This document shows, in pieces, positions 8,866-17,526 of a stretch of 64,000 bases of DNA. The stretch's first letter is position 1; each line of letters starts with the position of its first letter. Both the position numbers and the translations under genes were made by a program. Origin of the DNA: Steroidobacteraceae bacterium (GTDB lineage: Bacteria; Pseudomonadota; Gammaproteobacteria; Steroidobacterales; Steroidobacteraceae); the NCBI GenBank assembly GCA_027531255.1, contig JAPZRU010000007.1, positions 372,001 through 436,000 of the forward strand, written 5' to 3'. The notes below the pieces were generated by a model. That model worked only from the letters and a program-made list of their open reading frames with translations. It was not told where the DNA came from and did not search any database.

Positions 8866-10650
8866 TCAGAACACCGGCGTCACGTTGAGGTGGAAGCGCG
8901 GGTTGCCGTCCTGCGAGAGCGGCTTCGCGACGTCGATGCCGATCGACACGAACGGCAGCCGGTAGCGCACGCCGAGGCCGGCCGAGTATTCGAGCGGATC
9001 GTCGAAGCGGTTGAACGCGTTGCCGGCGTCCGCGAACACCGCCACCGCGAAGTTGCGCGGCAGCGCGCGCTCCAGCTCGAGGCTCGCGACCAGGAGGTGC
9101 TTGCCGCCGGTGCGCAGTTCCTGGTCGTCGCCGGTGCCGCGCTGCAGATCGACGCCGGCCACCGTCTCGCGCGGCGACAGCGAGTTGAATGCGAACCCGC
9201 GGACGCTGCGGTCGCCGCCGGCGAAGAAGCGGTACTGGACCGGGAACTGGTCGAAGTTCTTCACCGCCGTCGCGCCCAGTTCGCCGCGCGCGAGCACGCT
9301 CCAACGCGGCGCGACCTCCCACCGCCAGTCGTTGCGCACGCGCGCGCGCAGGAAGTTCGAGCGCGAGCCGAGCGCGCGCTGCGAGCCGATCAGTTCCGCG
9401 TAGAAGCCCTGGTTCTCCGCGGGCCCGTCGACCAGCACGCCGCGCGGCAGCGGTGCGAAGCTGACGCCGGGCACGACCAGGGTGTCGAGCGTGCGCTGCA
9501 CGCCGGCGATCGACTCCGAGCGCGAGACCTCCACGAAGCCGACGCGCTGCCAGCGCCCGAGCACTCGCGTCAGGCTGGGGCGGAGCGTCAGCGAGCGGGA
9601 GCGGGCGTCCGCCAGTTCCGAGTTCTGGCCCGTCAGGTCGAGCTCCACCTTCTCGAGTGCGGGGTCGCCGATCGGCACCACGTAGCGCAGCGAGCCCGAC
9701 TGGTTGTCCTGGGCCACGCTGCTCTCGAAGCGCAGCCGGTGGCCGCGGCGGTTCACGCGCCGGTTCTCCCAGCCGAGCCGCACGCGTGCGCCGAAATCGG
9801 TCTCGTAGCCGACGCCGACCGTGTAGCGGTTCCGCTCGTTCGCGGACGCCTGGATGCGGACCGGCACGGTGCGCGTGGCCGGGTCGCGGTCGCCGGGCAG
9901 CACCTCGACGACGCCGAAGTACGCCGTGTCGTCGAGCGCGAACTGCGTGCGCAGCAGCGCGCCGGTGCTGTACCACTCGCCCGCGCGGTAGCGCAGGAAG
10001 CGCGCCGCGTAGCGCGGGTCGAGTACGTCCTGCTCGATCGTGGTCGCGCCGAAGCGGTAGCGCTCGCCGGTCACGAGCTTCAGCCGGGCCACCGCGGTGC
10101 GTGCGGCCGGATCGACGACCAGCTCGGCGATCTCGTAGCGCGCGTCGAGATAGCCGTTCGACGCGGCGCGCCGCTGCAGCTCGCCCTTCACGTTCTCGTA
10201 GACGCCGTGGTGGAGCCGCTGGCCGGGCGCGAGCGCGCCCTCGTCGAGCGCGGCGCGCAGGAACGACTCGTCGCGCCCCGCGCCCTCGATGGTCACGTCG
10301 ACGTCGGTCAGGATCACCGGTGCGCCGGGCCGGATCACCAGCCGCGACACCCAGTCCCGTCCGTCGCGCGTCAGCGTGCCCTCGACCTCGGGCGCGTAGT
10401 AGCCGAGCGGCCGGAGCGCGTCCGCGACCTCGGCCGGCGCGCGCTGCTGCAGGCGGTTGACGAGGTCCTCCGACAGGTCGTCGAGCGTCGCGTAGCGCGT
10501 CAGGCTCAGGAAGATGCGCACGTTCGCGAGCAGCTCGGCCTCGACGCCCTCGATCTCGACGCGGATGTCGGCCTGGGCTGAGGGTGCCGCGAGCAGGCCG
10601 AGCGCGCATGCGCCGACCGAGACGAGACGCGCGAGGCGGCGCGCCGTCAT
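8866..10650 (-). CDS. tamA: Outer-membrane assembly factor TamA (BamA/Omp85 family)
   Basis: 594 residues, the usual TamA length. Signal peptide at residues 1-29 (LVSVGACALGLLAAPSAQA), followed by POTRA domains (first beginning IRVEIEGVEAELLANVRI) and a C-terminal 16-strand barrel with Omp85 landmarks VGVGYETDFGARVRLGWENR, FFAGGDRSVRGFAFNSLSP (containing the VRGF/Y motif) and a terminal Phe after RFHLNVTPV. The ATG at 10650 is chosen because the signal peptide follows it and it overlaps the NRDE stop codon as ATGA. Forms the outer-membrane half of the TAM complex with the adjacent tamB product. Confidence 0.95.
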   Translation of the reverse strand: MTARRLARLVSVGACALGLLAAPSAQADIRVEIEGVEAELLANVRIFLSLTRYATLDDLSEDLVNRLQQRAPAEVADALRPLGYYAPEVEGTLTRDGRDWVSRLVIRPGAPVILTDVDVTIEGAGRDESFLRAALDEGALAPGQRLHHGVYENVKGELQRRAASNGYLDARYEIAELVVDPAARTAVARLKLVTGERYRFGATTIEQDVLDPRYAARFLRYRAGEWYSTGALLRTQFALDDTAYFGVVEVLPGDRDPATRTVPVRIQASANERNRYTVGVGYETDFGARVRLGWENRRVNRRGHRLRFESSVAQDNQSGSLRYVVPIGDPALEKVELDLTGQNSELADARSRSLTLRPSLTRVLGRWQRVGFVEVSRSESIAGVQRTLDTLVVPGVSFAPLPRGVLVDGPAENQGFYAELIGSQRALGSRSNFLRARVRNDWRWEVAPRWSVLARGELGATAVKNFDQFPVQYRFFAGGDRSVRGFAFNSLSPRETVAGVDLQRGTGDDQELRTGGKHLLVASLELERALPRNFAVAVFADAGNAFNRFDDPLEYSAGLGVRYRLPFVSIGIDVAKPLSQDGNPRFHLNVTPVF

Positions 10651-11420
10651 GCCGTTTCGGCCATGCTTTCGAACGAGCGCTCGGTCGTCGCGCGTCCGTC
10701 GGGGTCGAACGAACGTTCGGCCGCGACGAAGCTGCCGTCCGCCCGGATGGCGAGCACCGTCGTGCAGCGCGTGCCGTAGTCGGGACCGACGATGAACGCG
10801 GGCGACAGGCGCCGTTCGATGGCGCGGCCGACCCCGGTGTCCGGAAGCTGCTCGTCCGGGGCCACCGTGCCGTCGCGCATCAGGTCGAACAGCGACTCGA
10901 CCGGCGGTTCGTCCGGCGCCGCCGCGACGAGCTGCGCGAGCGTCTCCCGCGTGCGCACGACCTTCGGCCACGGCGAGTCCAGCAGGCCGTTGCTCAGGCC
11001 GTAGACGCCGGGCCCGAGCTCGCGCGGGCCGGCCGGGTCGTGGTTCGAGTAGTAGCCGAGCGAGCCTGCGTCGGCGGCCAGCAGGCTGAAGCCCGCGTAC
11101 GCGCGACCGCGCGCGGCGAGCCCGCGCAGGTACTCGAGCGCGCCGAGCCCGCCGCCGAGGAACGCGGGGATCAGCTCGCCGCGACTGGGCGCCCCGGATG
11201 GTGTCGCGCCGCCCCGGAAGTTGGTGACGACGGCGAAGCGGCCGTCCTCCCCTACGCCGAGCCACGTGCCGCCGGCCTGCAGGTCGCGGCCAGCCAGCAG
11301 CCGCGGCGCAGACCACCATTGCATCGGTGCCGCCGCACGACCGTGGAACTCGTCGCGATTGCCGGCGAGCCACAGGCGGTGGCGGGTCGAACGTTGCCAG
11401 GCGAACGCGAGCAGGCACAT
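10647..11420 (-). CDS. NRDE (TANGO2-like) family protein
   Basis: 257 residues starting MCLLAFAWQ at ATG 11420. The name-giving Asn-Arg-Asp-Glu motif is in LAGNRDEFHGR near residue 20, followed by GGTWLGVGEDGRFAVVTNFR, both strongly conserved in the family. Second-position Cys and this motif resemble N-terminal nucleophile hydrolases, but the biochemical function of bacterial members is not settled; the human homologue TANGO2 has been linked to haem and lipid handling. Sits directly upstream of tamA with a 4-nt overlap and 7 nt downstream of the DUF4126 gene, so part of the leftward run. Confidence 0.9.
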   Translation of the reverse strand: MCLLAFAWQRSTRHRLWLAGNRDEFHGRAAAPMQWWSAPRLLAGRDLQAGGTWLGVGEDGRFAVVTNFRGGATPSGAPSRGELIPAFLGGGLGALEYLRGLAARGRAYAGFSLLAADAGSLGYYSNHDPAGPRELGPGVYGLSNGLLDSPWPKVVRTRETLAQLVAAAPDEPPVESLFDLMRDGTVAPDEQLPDTGVGRAIERRLSPAFIVGPDYGTRCTTVLAIRADGSFVAAERSFDPDGRATTERSFESMAETA

Positions 11421-11427
11421 CGGGAGT

Positions 11428-12042
11428 TCAGACCCTCGGAGCGGCGGCGCGTTCGCGGCGGGCGCGCCAGGCGCGGCCTGCCACGCGCACGCCCACGAGC
11501 AGCAGCACGACGGCCGCGACGAGCGCGAGGATCGGCAGGAACAGCGCCAGCGCCGACAGGCCGACCGCGCCACCGAGTTCGCCGGTGGCGACCGCCGGGT
11601 TGCCGAGCCCGCCGGTCATCAGGCCCGACTTGGCGCGCACGAGCGTGGTCGCGCCCTGCACGAGCCCGGCGCTGCCGCTGCCGGCGATGATCGCGATCGC
11701 CCACTGCAGCGCGGGCGGCACGTCCGTCAGCACCGCGGCCATCGACACCGCGCCCGCGACCAGCGCGGCGGGCGCGGCCAGCGTGTCGAGCAGGTGATCG
11801 ACGCCCGGCACGTAGTAGGCCGCCACCTCGAGGACCGCCGCGAGGCCGAGCGCCGCGAGGGTGGTGCCGTCGGCGAGCCACGCGAACTGGTCCGCCAGGG
11901 GCACGAGCTCGAAGCGCGCGGCGAGGCCGAGCGCGAGCAGCGGCACGAACACGCGAAAGCCGCTCGCCGCCGCGAGCCCGAGGCCGAGCGGTATCGCGAG
12001 CAGGCCGGCCGTCGAGCCGTCGATGAGCGTGGCTGTGTCCAT
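11428..12042 (-). CDS. DUF4126 family membrane protein
   Basis: 204 residues, almost entirely hydrophobic with about five to six membrane segments. DUF4126 hallmarks are LGLGLAAASGFRVFVPLLALGLAARF at the start, the Pro-Gly-Val-Asp-His-Leu-Leu-Asp segment in the middle, and SGLMTGGLGNPAVATGELGGA before the last helix. Function is unknown; homologues are inner-membrane proteins. ATG start. Lies within the leftward nudC-to-tamB run. The C-terminus is a short basic tail typical of a cytoplasmic end. Confidence 0.85.
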   Translation of the reverse strand: MDTATLIDGSTAGLLAIPLGLGLAAASGFRVFVPLLALGLAARFELVPLADQFAWLADGTTLAALGLAAVLEVAAYYVPGVDHLLDTLAAPAALVAGAVSMAAVLTDVPPALQWAIAIIAGSGSAGLVQGATTLVRAKSGLMTGGLGNPAVATGELGGAVGLSALALFLPILALVAAVVLLLVGVRVAGRAWRARRERAAAPRV

Positions 12043-12102
12043 GTCCGTACTCCAGGCGCGGGCCGCCGGACCGCCTCACGCTGCCGCGTCCGCGCGGCGG
12101 GG

Positions 12103-12900
12103 TCAATCGGCCGTGGCCAGCCGCAGCGCGTCCCAGCCGGTCTTCAGGATCAGCGCGCCGACCACCACGACGAACACGATGCGGACGAGCCCGGCGCCGT
12201 GCCGCAGCGCGAGGCGCGCGCCGAGCAGCGAGCCCGCGACGTTCGCCGCCGCCATCGCGAAGCCCAGGATCCAGAGCACGTGCCCGTGGCCGCCGAACCA
12301 GGCCAGCGCCGCGACGTTGGTCGCGACGTTGACGACGCGCGCGCCGGCCGCCGCGCGCAGGAAGTCGAAGCCGTACAGCCGCACGAACAACAGCATCAGG
12401 AAGCTGCCGGTGCCCGGCCCGAAGAAGCCGTCGTAGAAGCCGATCGCCGCGACCAGCGCGCCGGCGCCGAGGCGGGCGCGGCCGTCGAGCGCGCGCGGTG
12501 CGTGCGTACCGCCGAGGTCCTTCTTCCAGAGCGTGTAGGCGAGCACGAGGGTCAGCAGCACCGGTACGACCGGACGGAACAGGTCCGGCGGCACGTGGGT
12601 GACCGTCACCGCGCCCGCGAGCGAGGTGGCGAACGCGATCGCGGCCGCCGGGCCGACCAGGTGCCAGGGGATCTCGACGCTGCGCGAGTAGCGCCACGCG
12701 GCGCTCGCGGTGCCGAGCATGCCGGCGAGCTTGCTGGTGCCGAGGGCCGAGGCCGGCGGCGCGGTCGGCAGCGCCGCGAACAGCGCGGGCAGCTGCACGA
12801 GCCCGCCGCCGCCGACCATCGCGTCGACGAGACCGGCGACGAACGCGCAGACCAGCACCGCGGCCAGCGCGAGTTCGCTGACGCCGTCGATTTCGATCAC
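12103..12900 (-). CDS. TauE/SafE (TSUP) family inner-membrane transporter, YfcA-like
   Basis: 265-residue, about eight membrane segments, standard length for the TSUP family. The first half carries FVAGLVDAMVGGGGLVQLPAL and GTSKLAGMLGTASAAWRY; the repeat in the second half carries GFYDGFFGPGTGSFLML. These paired Gly-rich motifs define the YfcA branch. Family members move sulfite, sulfonates or organosulfur anions across the inner membrane, but the substrate here is unassigned. ATG start at 12900; 58 nt after the nudC stop and 60 nt before the DUF4126 start. Confidence 0.9.
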   Translation of the reverse strand: MIEIDGVSELALAAVLVCAFVAGLVDAMVGGGGLVQLPALFAALPTAPPASALGTSKLAGMLGTASAAWRYSRSVEIPWHLVGPAAAIAFATSLAGAVTVTHVPPDLFRPVVPVLLTLVLAYTLWKKDLGGTHAPRALDGRARLGAGALVAAIGFYDGFFGPGTGSFLMLLFVRLYGFDFLRAAAGARVVNVATNVAALAWFGGHGHVLWILGFAMAAANVAGSLLGARLALRHGAGLVRIVFVVVVGALILKTGWDALRLATAD

Positions 12901-12957
12901 GGCGAGGGCGCCGCGAGGGCCGGCCGCCCTGCGCCGTGGCGGGCTGGGCGTTGCACG

Positions 12958-13950
12958 TCAGCGCCGCAGGATCCAGAGACGCGCGCCCGGCGCGTCGGCG
13001 AGGCGCGTGCCGCCGGCGCGGTCGTACCACTCCTGGATCAGCCGGTACGAGATCGACTGCGGCGGCGGCAGCACCGGTGTGCCATTCGCGATCTCCGCGC
13101 GCGTGAACCAGCGCGCGTCCTCGAGCTCGTCGCCGTCGACGCGCACGCCGCGCGCGGCGTCCGCCGTGGCGAGGAACCCGACCATCAGCGAGGAGGGGAA
13201 CGGCCACGGCTGCGACGAGTGGTACTGCACCTCGTCCACCTCGACGCCGGCTTCCTCGAGCACCTCGCGCGCGACCGCGTCCTCGAGGCTCTCGCCGGGC
13301 TCGACGAAGCCGGCGATGGTCGAGTAGCGGCCCGGCGGCCAGGACGCCTGCCGACCGAGCAGCGCACGGTCGCCGTCGTGGACCAGCACGATGATCGCGG
13401 GGTCGAGGCGCGGGAATGCGTCGGCCGCGCACGCGGGATTCGTGCAGCGCATGACGTGGCCGGCGTTCGCCGGCGCGGCCGGCGCGCCGCAGACGCCGCA
13501 GAAGCGGTGCCGGCTGCGCCAGTGCACCATGGCGCGGGCGTAGGCGAGGAGCCCCGCTTCGGTGGCAGGCAGCTGCGCGCCGGCGGTGCGCAGGTCCGCG
13601 AACTCGGATGCTTCGGCGAGCCGGGGCGGCTCGTCGCCCTCCAGCTCGACCGCGAAGCAGGCCCGCCCCTCGAAGCGGCCGAGCAGGATGGTCCGCGAAA
13701 CCGCCGTGGCTGCCGCGGGGTCGGCAGCCGCGCCGCTGACGGCCAGCAGGGTTTCGGCGAACACCTCGTGTCGGACGAAGACGGCGCCGGGCGAATCGCC
13801 GGCGCGGACGAGATTGCGCTGCCGCCAGACGGGGACGAAGAAGCTGGCAGGGTCGGCGAGCGCGGCGGCCACCCACGCCGGGTCCTTCCGCAGTTCGCTC
13901 GCGCGATCGACGTAGGGACCGGAATAGGGATTGACGGGGTGGCGGGGCAT
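12958..13950 (-). CDS. nudC: NAD(+) diphosphatase / NADH pyrophosphatase NudC
   Basis: 330 residues. A zinc ribbon (CGVCG at ~183 and CTNPAC at ~202) precedes the Nudix domain, whose box fits G-x5-E-x7-REVLEEAGV (GFVEPGESLEDAVAREVLEEAG, split around residues 247-268), followed by the NudC-specific SQPWPFPSS motif. NudC hydrolyses NAD(H) to NMN(H) and AMP and removes NAD caps from RNA 5' ends. Slightly longer than E. coli NudC (257 aa) because of an N-terminal domain typical of many proteobacteria. First gene of the leftward run ending at the DUF1330 gene. ATG start. Confidence 0.93.
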   Translation of the reverse strand: MPRHPVNPYSGPYVDRASELRKDPAWVAAALADPASFFVPVWRQRNLVRAGDSPGAVFVRHEVFAETLLAVSGAAADPAAATAVSRTILLGRFEGRACFAVELEGDEPPRLAEASEFADLRTAGAQLPATEAGLLAYARAMVHWRSRHRFCGVCGAPAAPANAGHVMRCTNPACAADAFPRLDPAIIVLVHDGDRALLGRQASWPPGRYSTIAGFVEPGESLEDAVAREVLEEAGVEVDEVQYHSSQPWPFPSSLMVGFLATADAARGVRVDGDELEDARWFTRAEIANGTPVLPPPQSISYRLIQEWYDRAGGTRLADAPGARLWILRR

Positions 13951-14101
13951 GCGGAGCTCACGTGCATTCTAGCAGCGGCGACTCGTTCAGCCGACGCCGG
14001 GTCCGTACCCGCCTCGGCGCCGTGGCGGCGCGAGGCGGGACGATCGCGAGCGCGTATATCGAGCCTCGCGCCTCCGCACGCGCCGCCGGGGCGGCGCGGG
14101 G

Positions 14102-14689
14102 TCAGTGGCGGGCAACGGCGCCCGCGCCCCGGAGCTTCGGGCGCCGGTCGTCCCGTTCGCACCAGACGCAGCGACCGGCGTGCAGGCGCGCGTGGTCCAC
14201 GAGCACGAGCGCGTCGCATGCGGGGCAGGTGTCGAGCCCGAGTTCCGCGTTGCGCTCCAGCACGTGCAGCAGGTGGAAGGCGTGCTCGAAGGTGATGCGG
14301 TGCGACCGGTGCAGCGCGAGGTGGGTTTCGTACGCGCGGCAGAACAGCTCGCCCCAGCGGAGCATCGCGAGCGTGCCGCCGGGCCGGGAGTCCTTCGCGG
14401 CGCCCTTCAGCAACCCGAGCAGCGCGAACAGGCCGGCGAGACCGGCGGCTTCGCGGCGCACCTCGAGGTTGCGGAAGAAGAACGCGGACTGCTGCGGCGA
14501 CTTGCCGCGGTGGCGCTTCACGTCGGGGCCGTGCAGTTCCACGTACGTCTTGTAGAGCTTCCGGATGCGGTCGTCGGTGAGGCCGGTCCAGAGCCGGATC
14601 GTCTGCGTGCGTGCTTCGTGGCGGATCATCCGGATCGCGAGGTCGAGTCGCTGGCGGTCCCGGGTGTACCGGTCGTCCGTGATTCGCAT
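14102..14689 (-). CDS. FlhC-like transcriptional regulator
   Basis: 195 residues. The alignment by eye with FlhC is good in the N-terminal helices (LAIRMIRHEARTQTI then RIRKLYKTY, where FlhC has RLIKLYKE), in a Lys-Ser-Pro segment followed by aromatic residues, and in the C-terminal zinc site: CPAC, 15 residues, CVWC. FlhC binds DNA as the FlhD4C2 complex and uses a four-Cys zinc site. The sequence is clearly divergent from enterobacterial FlhC. No flagellar gene is seen in the window, so the target genes are unknown. It is transcribed away from an FlhD-like gene across a 127-nt AT-rich spacer, whereas classical flhDC is co-directional. Confidence 0.68.
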   Translation of the reverse strand: MRITDDRYTRDRQRLDLAIRMIRHEARTQTIRLWTGLTDDRIRKLYKTYVELHGPDVKRHRGKSPQQSAFFFRNLEVRREAAGLAGLFALLGLLKGAAKDSRPGGTLAMLRWGELFCRAYETHLALHRSHRITFEHAFHLLHVLERNAELGLDTCPACDALVLVDHARLHAGRCVWCERDDRRPKLRGAGAVARH

Positions 14690-14816
14690 GAGAGTGGCTC
14701 CCCGTCGTTATTCGGTTTCTCGTGAAACCGGTTTTGGTAAAAAATCACCAAAAACGCTACTCTCACCTCCACCACGACGCCAGCAAAGATTGGTCGCGAG
14801 TCGTGGAGAAACAGCG
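14690..14816. promoter_or_regulatory. Divergent regulatory region between FlhC-like and FlhD-like genes, with three dyads
   Basis: A conspicuously AT-richer patch in a very GC-rich window. It holds CGGTTTC/GAAACCG arms (14713-14719 and 14724-14730, 4-nt spacer), a perfect 10-bp palindrome AAACCGGTTT (14725-14734), and TTTTGGT/ACCAAAA arms (14732-14738 and 14747-14753, 8-nt spacer). CGGTTT is also a direct repeat at 14713 and 14729. These fit operator sites for one or more dimeric regulators controlling both genes; autoregulation is an inference. A GGAGA ribosome site precedes ATG 14817. Confidence 0.55.
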
Positions 14817-15494
14817 ATGGCTACGCCGATACCGATCAACGTCAGCGATTCCGGGCCTGAAACCGCCTATCTCGCCCGAGGTGTCCTGGACGCTGGGACT
14901 CTGGATACGATCCGGCAGACGAACGCCGCCTTCCTCGCGATGGTCGCGCGGCGGCTGGCCCGGTCGCCGGCCGGCAGTCCGGTCCTCGGGCTGGAGCCGG
15001 CGCTCGCCGTCCGGCTAGTCGCGCTCGAACCGGCCGGTCGCGAGGCGATCACCCGCTGCCCGTACACCCTGTTCAACCTGCGCTTCGAGGACGCGGCGTT
15101 CTGGCGCGGGGTCGTGCTGGACGCATCGAGGCCAACGCCCGGCGTCGCCGACGACGAATCGACGTTCGCGCGGACCGCGGTCTTCCTCGCGTGGCACCTT
15201 GCACAGACCGGCGACTTCACGGCCGCGCTGGTGCTCGGCATGGCGTCCGAGGTGCAGGAGGCGTGGCGGGGGCTGCCGCTGTCGGGCCTCGACCGGGCCG
15301 CGATGGCGGCGCTTCCGCACCTGCAGGCCCGCTGGGGTGGCAACGCCCGCTTCTGGCCCGACCTGCTCGCCGCCGCCGAGAAGCCGGGCGCCGGCCAGGC
15401 CGAGCGGGTACGCCTGCTCGGCCTGCAGCTGCTCGCCGCCGACGGCTACCGCACGGAGCGGGCGCGGCGCGAGCGCCGCCACAGCCAGCCGTAG
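14817..15494 (+). CDS. FlhD-like regulator with C-terminal extension
   Basis: 225 residues. Residues about 25-100 match the FlhD pattern: TNAAFLAMVARRL (FlhD: NLSYLLLAQRL), then LGLEPALAVRLVALEP and a strand-turn ending LFNLRFED (FlhD: CHFRFD). FlhD is normally ~105-120 residues; this protein continues for about 120 more residues, mainly alpha-helical and Ala-rich, with no recognised domain. It probably partners the divergent FlhC-like protein. The ATG at 14817 follows a GGAGA site at good spacing. Its last 49 bases overlap the convergent DUF2784 gene. Confidence 0.6.
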   Translation: MATPIPINVSDSGPETAYLARGVLDAGTLDTIRQTNAAFLAMVARRLARSPAGSPVLGLEPALAVRLVALEPAGREAITRCPYTLFNLRFEDAAFWRGVVLDASRPTPGVADDESTFARTAVFLAWHLAQTGDFTAALVLGMASEVQEAWRGLPLSGLDRAAMAALPHLQARWGGNARFWPDLLAAAEKPGAGQAERVRLLGLQLLAADGYRTERARRERRHSQP

Positions 15495-15823
15495 GCCACC
15501 AGGTTCACCGCCAGGACGGCGACGCCCAGTCCGACCTGCACCTCGCGGGTGAGTCCGTCGGGATAGAGCACGGCGAGCAGGTAGTGCTCGACGAAGCCAC
15601 CCTCGTAGCCGGATTCCCCGGCCCTGTGTCGCAGGGCGTTCTCGAGCGGCGTCAGCGGGCAGATCGCGCCGACGAAGCTGATGCCCGCGCCCCACGCGAC
15701 CGCCGGCACGTGCAGCCAGGCGAGCCGCGGCCAGCGCAGCACGGGCAGTCCGCCCAGCGTCACGAAGGCTACGAACGCGAAGTGCAGCGCGAGCACCGCG
15801 TCGGCGAGGAGCTTCCAGGTCAT
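15446..15823 (-). CDS. DUF2784 family membrane protein
   Basis: 125 residues with four predicted membrane helices, the standard DUF2784 size. Family landmarks include LADAVLALHFAFVAFVTLGG at the start, AGISFVGAICPLTPLENALR in the middle and the YLLAVLYPDGLTREVQ segment near residue 90. Function unknown. The ATG at 15823 overlaps the upstream gene's stop as ATGA, so the two are translationally coupled. Its 3' end overlaps the convergent FlhD-like gene. Confidence 0.85.
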   Translation of the reverse strand: MTWKLLADAVLALHFAFVAFVTLGGLPVLRWPRLAWLHVPAVAWGAGISFVGAICPLTPLENALRHRAGESGYEGGFVEHYLLAVLYPDGLTREVQVGLGVAVLAVNLVAYGWLWRRSRRARSVR

Positions 15824-16347
15824 CGCGGCCCTGCCCCGGTGGTCCCGAACTCCCGCGAACCGCGCAGCGCCCACAGCAACAGGAACGCGCCGTAGCCCGC
15901 ACCGATCCACAGCACCGCCTCGACGTCGAGACGCGGGATCGGCGTGCGGTTCGCGTCGTAGACCAGTTGCGCGATCGCGCCCAGCACCAGCAGCGTGACG
16001 AGGCCGAGCCACGTGACGCGCCAGACGTGGCGCTCCCGGGCCCGGCGCTCGGCGTAGGCCGTCGCGGATTCGGCGAGGCCCGCGACACCCGGTCGCTGGC
16101 TCGGGCCCGCGGTTTGCCGTGGTCCGCCGAACTCGGGGACCAGCCACGCGGCGGCGGCCACCGCGCACGCGAGCCCGGCGTGTCCCCACGCGAGCCACTG
16201 GGTGGGTACGAACACGCGCGGCTCGCCCGCGGCGTCGAACCACGCCGCCGACAGGGCCGGCAACTGCACGAGGTGCCACGCCGCCTGGACGATCGACAGC
16301 ACGAGCGCGATCAGCAGCAGCCGGCGGACCAGGCCGTCGTTGGTCAC
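15820..16347 (-). CDS. Hypothetical membrane protein
   Basis: 175 residues, not recognised. Four hydrophobic segments are visible: residues ~8-30, ~50-70, ~113-132 and ~147-163, with a hydrophilic cytoplasmic or periplasmic loop at 72-110 rich in Arg and Gly. GTG start at 16347 (GTG-ACC-AAC); no clear ribosome site. It forms a two-gene unit with the DUF2784 gene by a 4-nt overlap. Nothing in the sequence indicates a catalytic role. Confidence 0.7.
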   Translation of the reverse strand: MTNDGLVRRLLLIALVLSIVQAAWHLVQLPALSAAWFDAAGEPRVFVPTQWLAWGHAGLACAVAAAAWLVPEFGGPRQTAGPSQRPGVAGLAESATAYAERRARERHVWRVTWLGLVTLLVLGAIAQLVYDANRTPIPRLDVEAVLWIGAGYGAFLLLWALRGSREFGTTGAGPR

Positions 16348-16527
16348 GACGACCGTTCCCGGCCGCGCGTCGCGCGTCGCGCGGTTCCGCGCGCGGGCCG
16401 CGCGGCCCGGCTCGCGCGGGCATCGGCTCGCCGCGCCGCCGGTTGCCCGGACCCCGGCCGGGACTTAACCTGCGCGCTCGCCGCTGGTGCCGCTTCCCGC
16501 TCCGTGTTCGCGAGGCCCGCCGCCCCG

Positions 16528-17526
16528 ATGTATGCGCTCTCCATCCGCAACCTCACGAAGACCTACCGCAACGGGGTCCAGGCGCTGAAGGGCATCGACC
16601 TCGACGTGCAGGAGGGCGACTTCTTCGCGCTGCTCGGCCCGAACGGCGCCGGCAAGACCACCACCATCGGCATCGTCACCTCGCTGGTCAACAAGACCGG
16701 CGGCGCCGTCTCGGTGTTCGGCCACGACCTCGACACGGATCTCGAGGCCGCGAAGTCCTGCATCGGCATCGTGCCGCAGGAGATCAACTTCAACCAGTTC
16801 GAGACGCCGGAGACGATCGTCGTCAACCAGGCCGGCTTCTACGGCATCCCGCGCGCGGTGGCGCGCGAGCGTGCCGAGAAGTACCTGAAGCAGCTGCAGC
16901 TCTGGGACAAGCGCAAGGCGATGTCGCGCACGCTGTCGGGCGGCATGAAGCGCCGCCTGATGATCGCGCGCGCTCTGGTCCACGAACCGCGACTCCTGAT
17001 CCTCGACGAGCCGACCGCCGGCGTCGACATCGAGATCCGCCGGACGATGTGGGAGTTCCTGCGCGGCATCAACGCGCAGGGCGTGACGATCATCCTGACC
17101 ACTCACTACCTCGAGGAAGCCGAGAACCTCTGCCGGCACGTCGCCATCATCGACCAGGGCCGCATCACCGAGCACGACCGCATGAGCACAGTGCTGCGCA
17201 AGCTGCAGACCGAGACCTTCGTGCTGAACCTGCGCGAGGCGGTCGCGCAGGCGCCGAGCCTGCCGGGCTACGCGGTCACGCTCGTCGACGACCACACGCT
17301 GGAGGTCGAGGTGGGCAAGGACCGCAGCCTCAACGACATCTTCGTGCGGCTCGCCGCGCAGGGCGTGGACGTGGTGTCGATGCGCAACAAGGTCAACCGG
17401 CTCGAGGAACTGTTCATGCGGCTCGTGGCGAAGGACGGCGCGGGCGCCGGCGGGAGTACGGGCGCCGCTGCGGCCGCCGCGGGATCCGCCGGTGGCGCAC
17501 GCGCTCACGGCGGAGGTGCCCGATGA
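16528..17526 (+). CDS. ABC transporter ATP-binding protein, YadG-like (ABC-2 type exporter)
   Basis: 332 residues. Walker A GPNGAGKTTT near residue 38, Q-loop VPQE near 86, signature LSGGMKRRL near 139, Walker B LLILDEPTAGVD near 158 and switch His in TTHYLEEAE near 195 are all intact. The sequence closely follows E. coli YadG in the first 240 residues; the C-terminal ~90 residues form the regulatory extension common to ABC-2 exporters and end in an Ala/Gly-rich low-complexity tail. It energises the membrane protein encoded next, with which it overlaps by 4 nt. Substrate unknown. The start ATG is placed at MYALSIRNLTKTY; the frame is open upstream but without homology. Confidence 0.93.
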   Translation: MYALSIRNLTKTYRNGVQALKGIDLDVQEGDFFALLGPNGAGKTTTIGIVTSLVNKTGGAVSVFGHDLDTDLEAAKSCIGIVPQEINFNQFETPETIVVNQAGFYGIPRAVARERAEKYLKQLQLWDKRKAMSRTLSGGMKRRLMIARALVHEPRLLILDEPTAGVDIEIRRTMWEFLRGINAQGVTIILTTHYLEEAENLCRHVAIIDQGRITEHDRMSTVLRKLQTETFVLNLREAVAQAPSLPGYAVTLVDDHTLEVEVGKDRSLNDIFVRLAAQGVDVVSMRNKVNRLEELFMRLVAKDGAGAGGSTGAAAAAAGSAGGARAHGGGAR

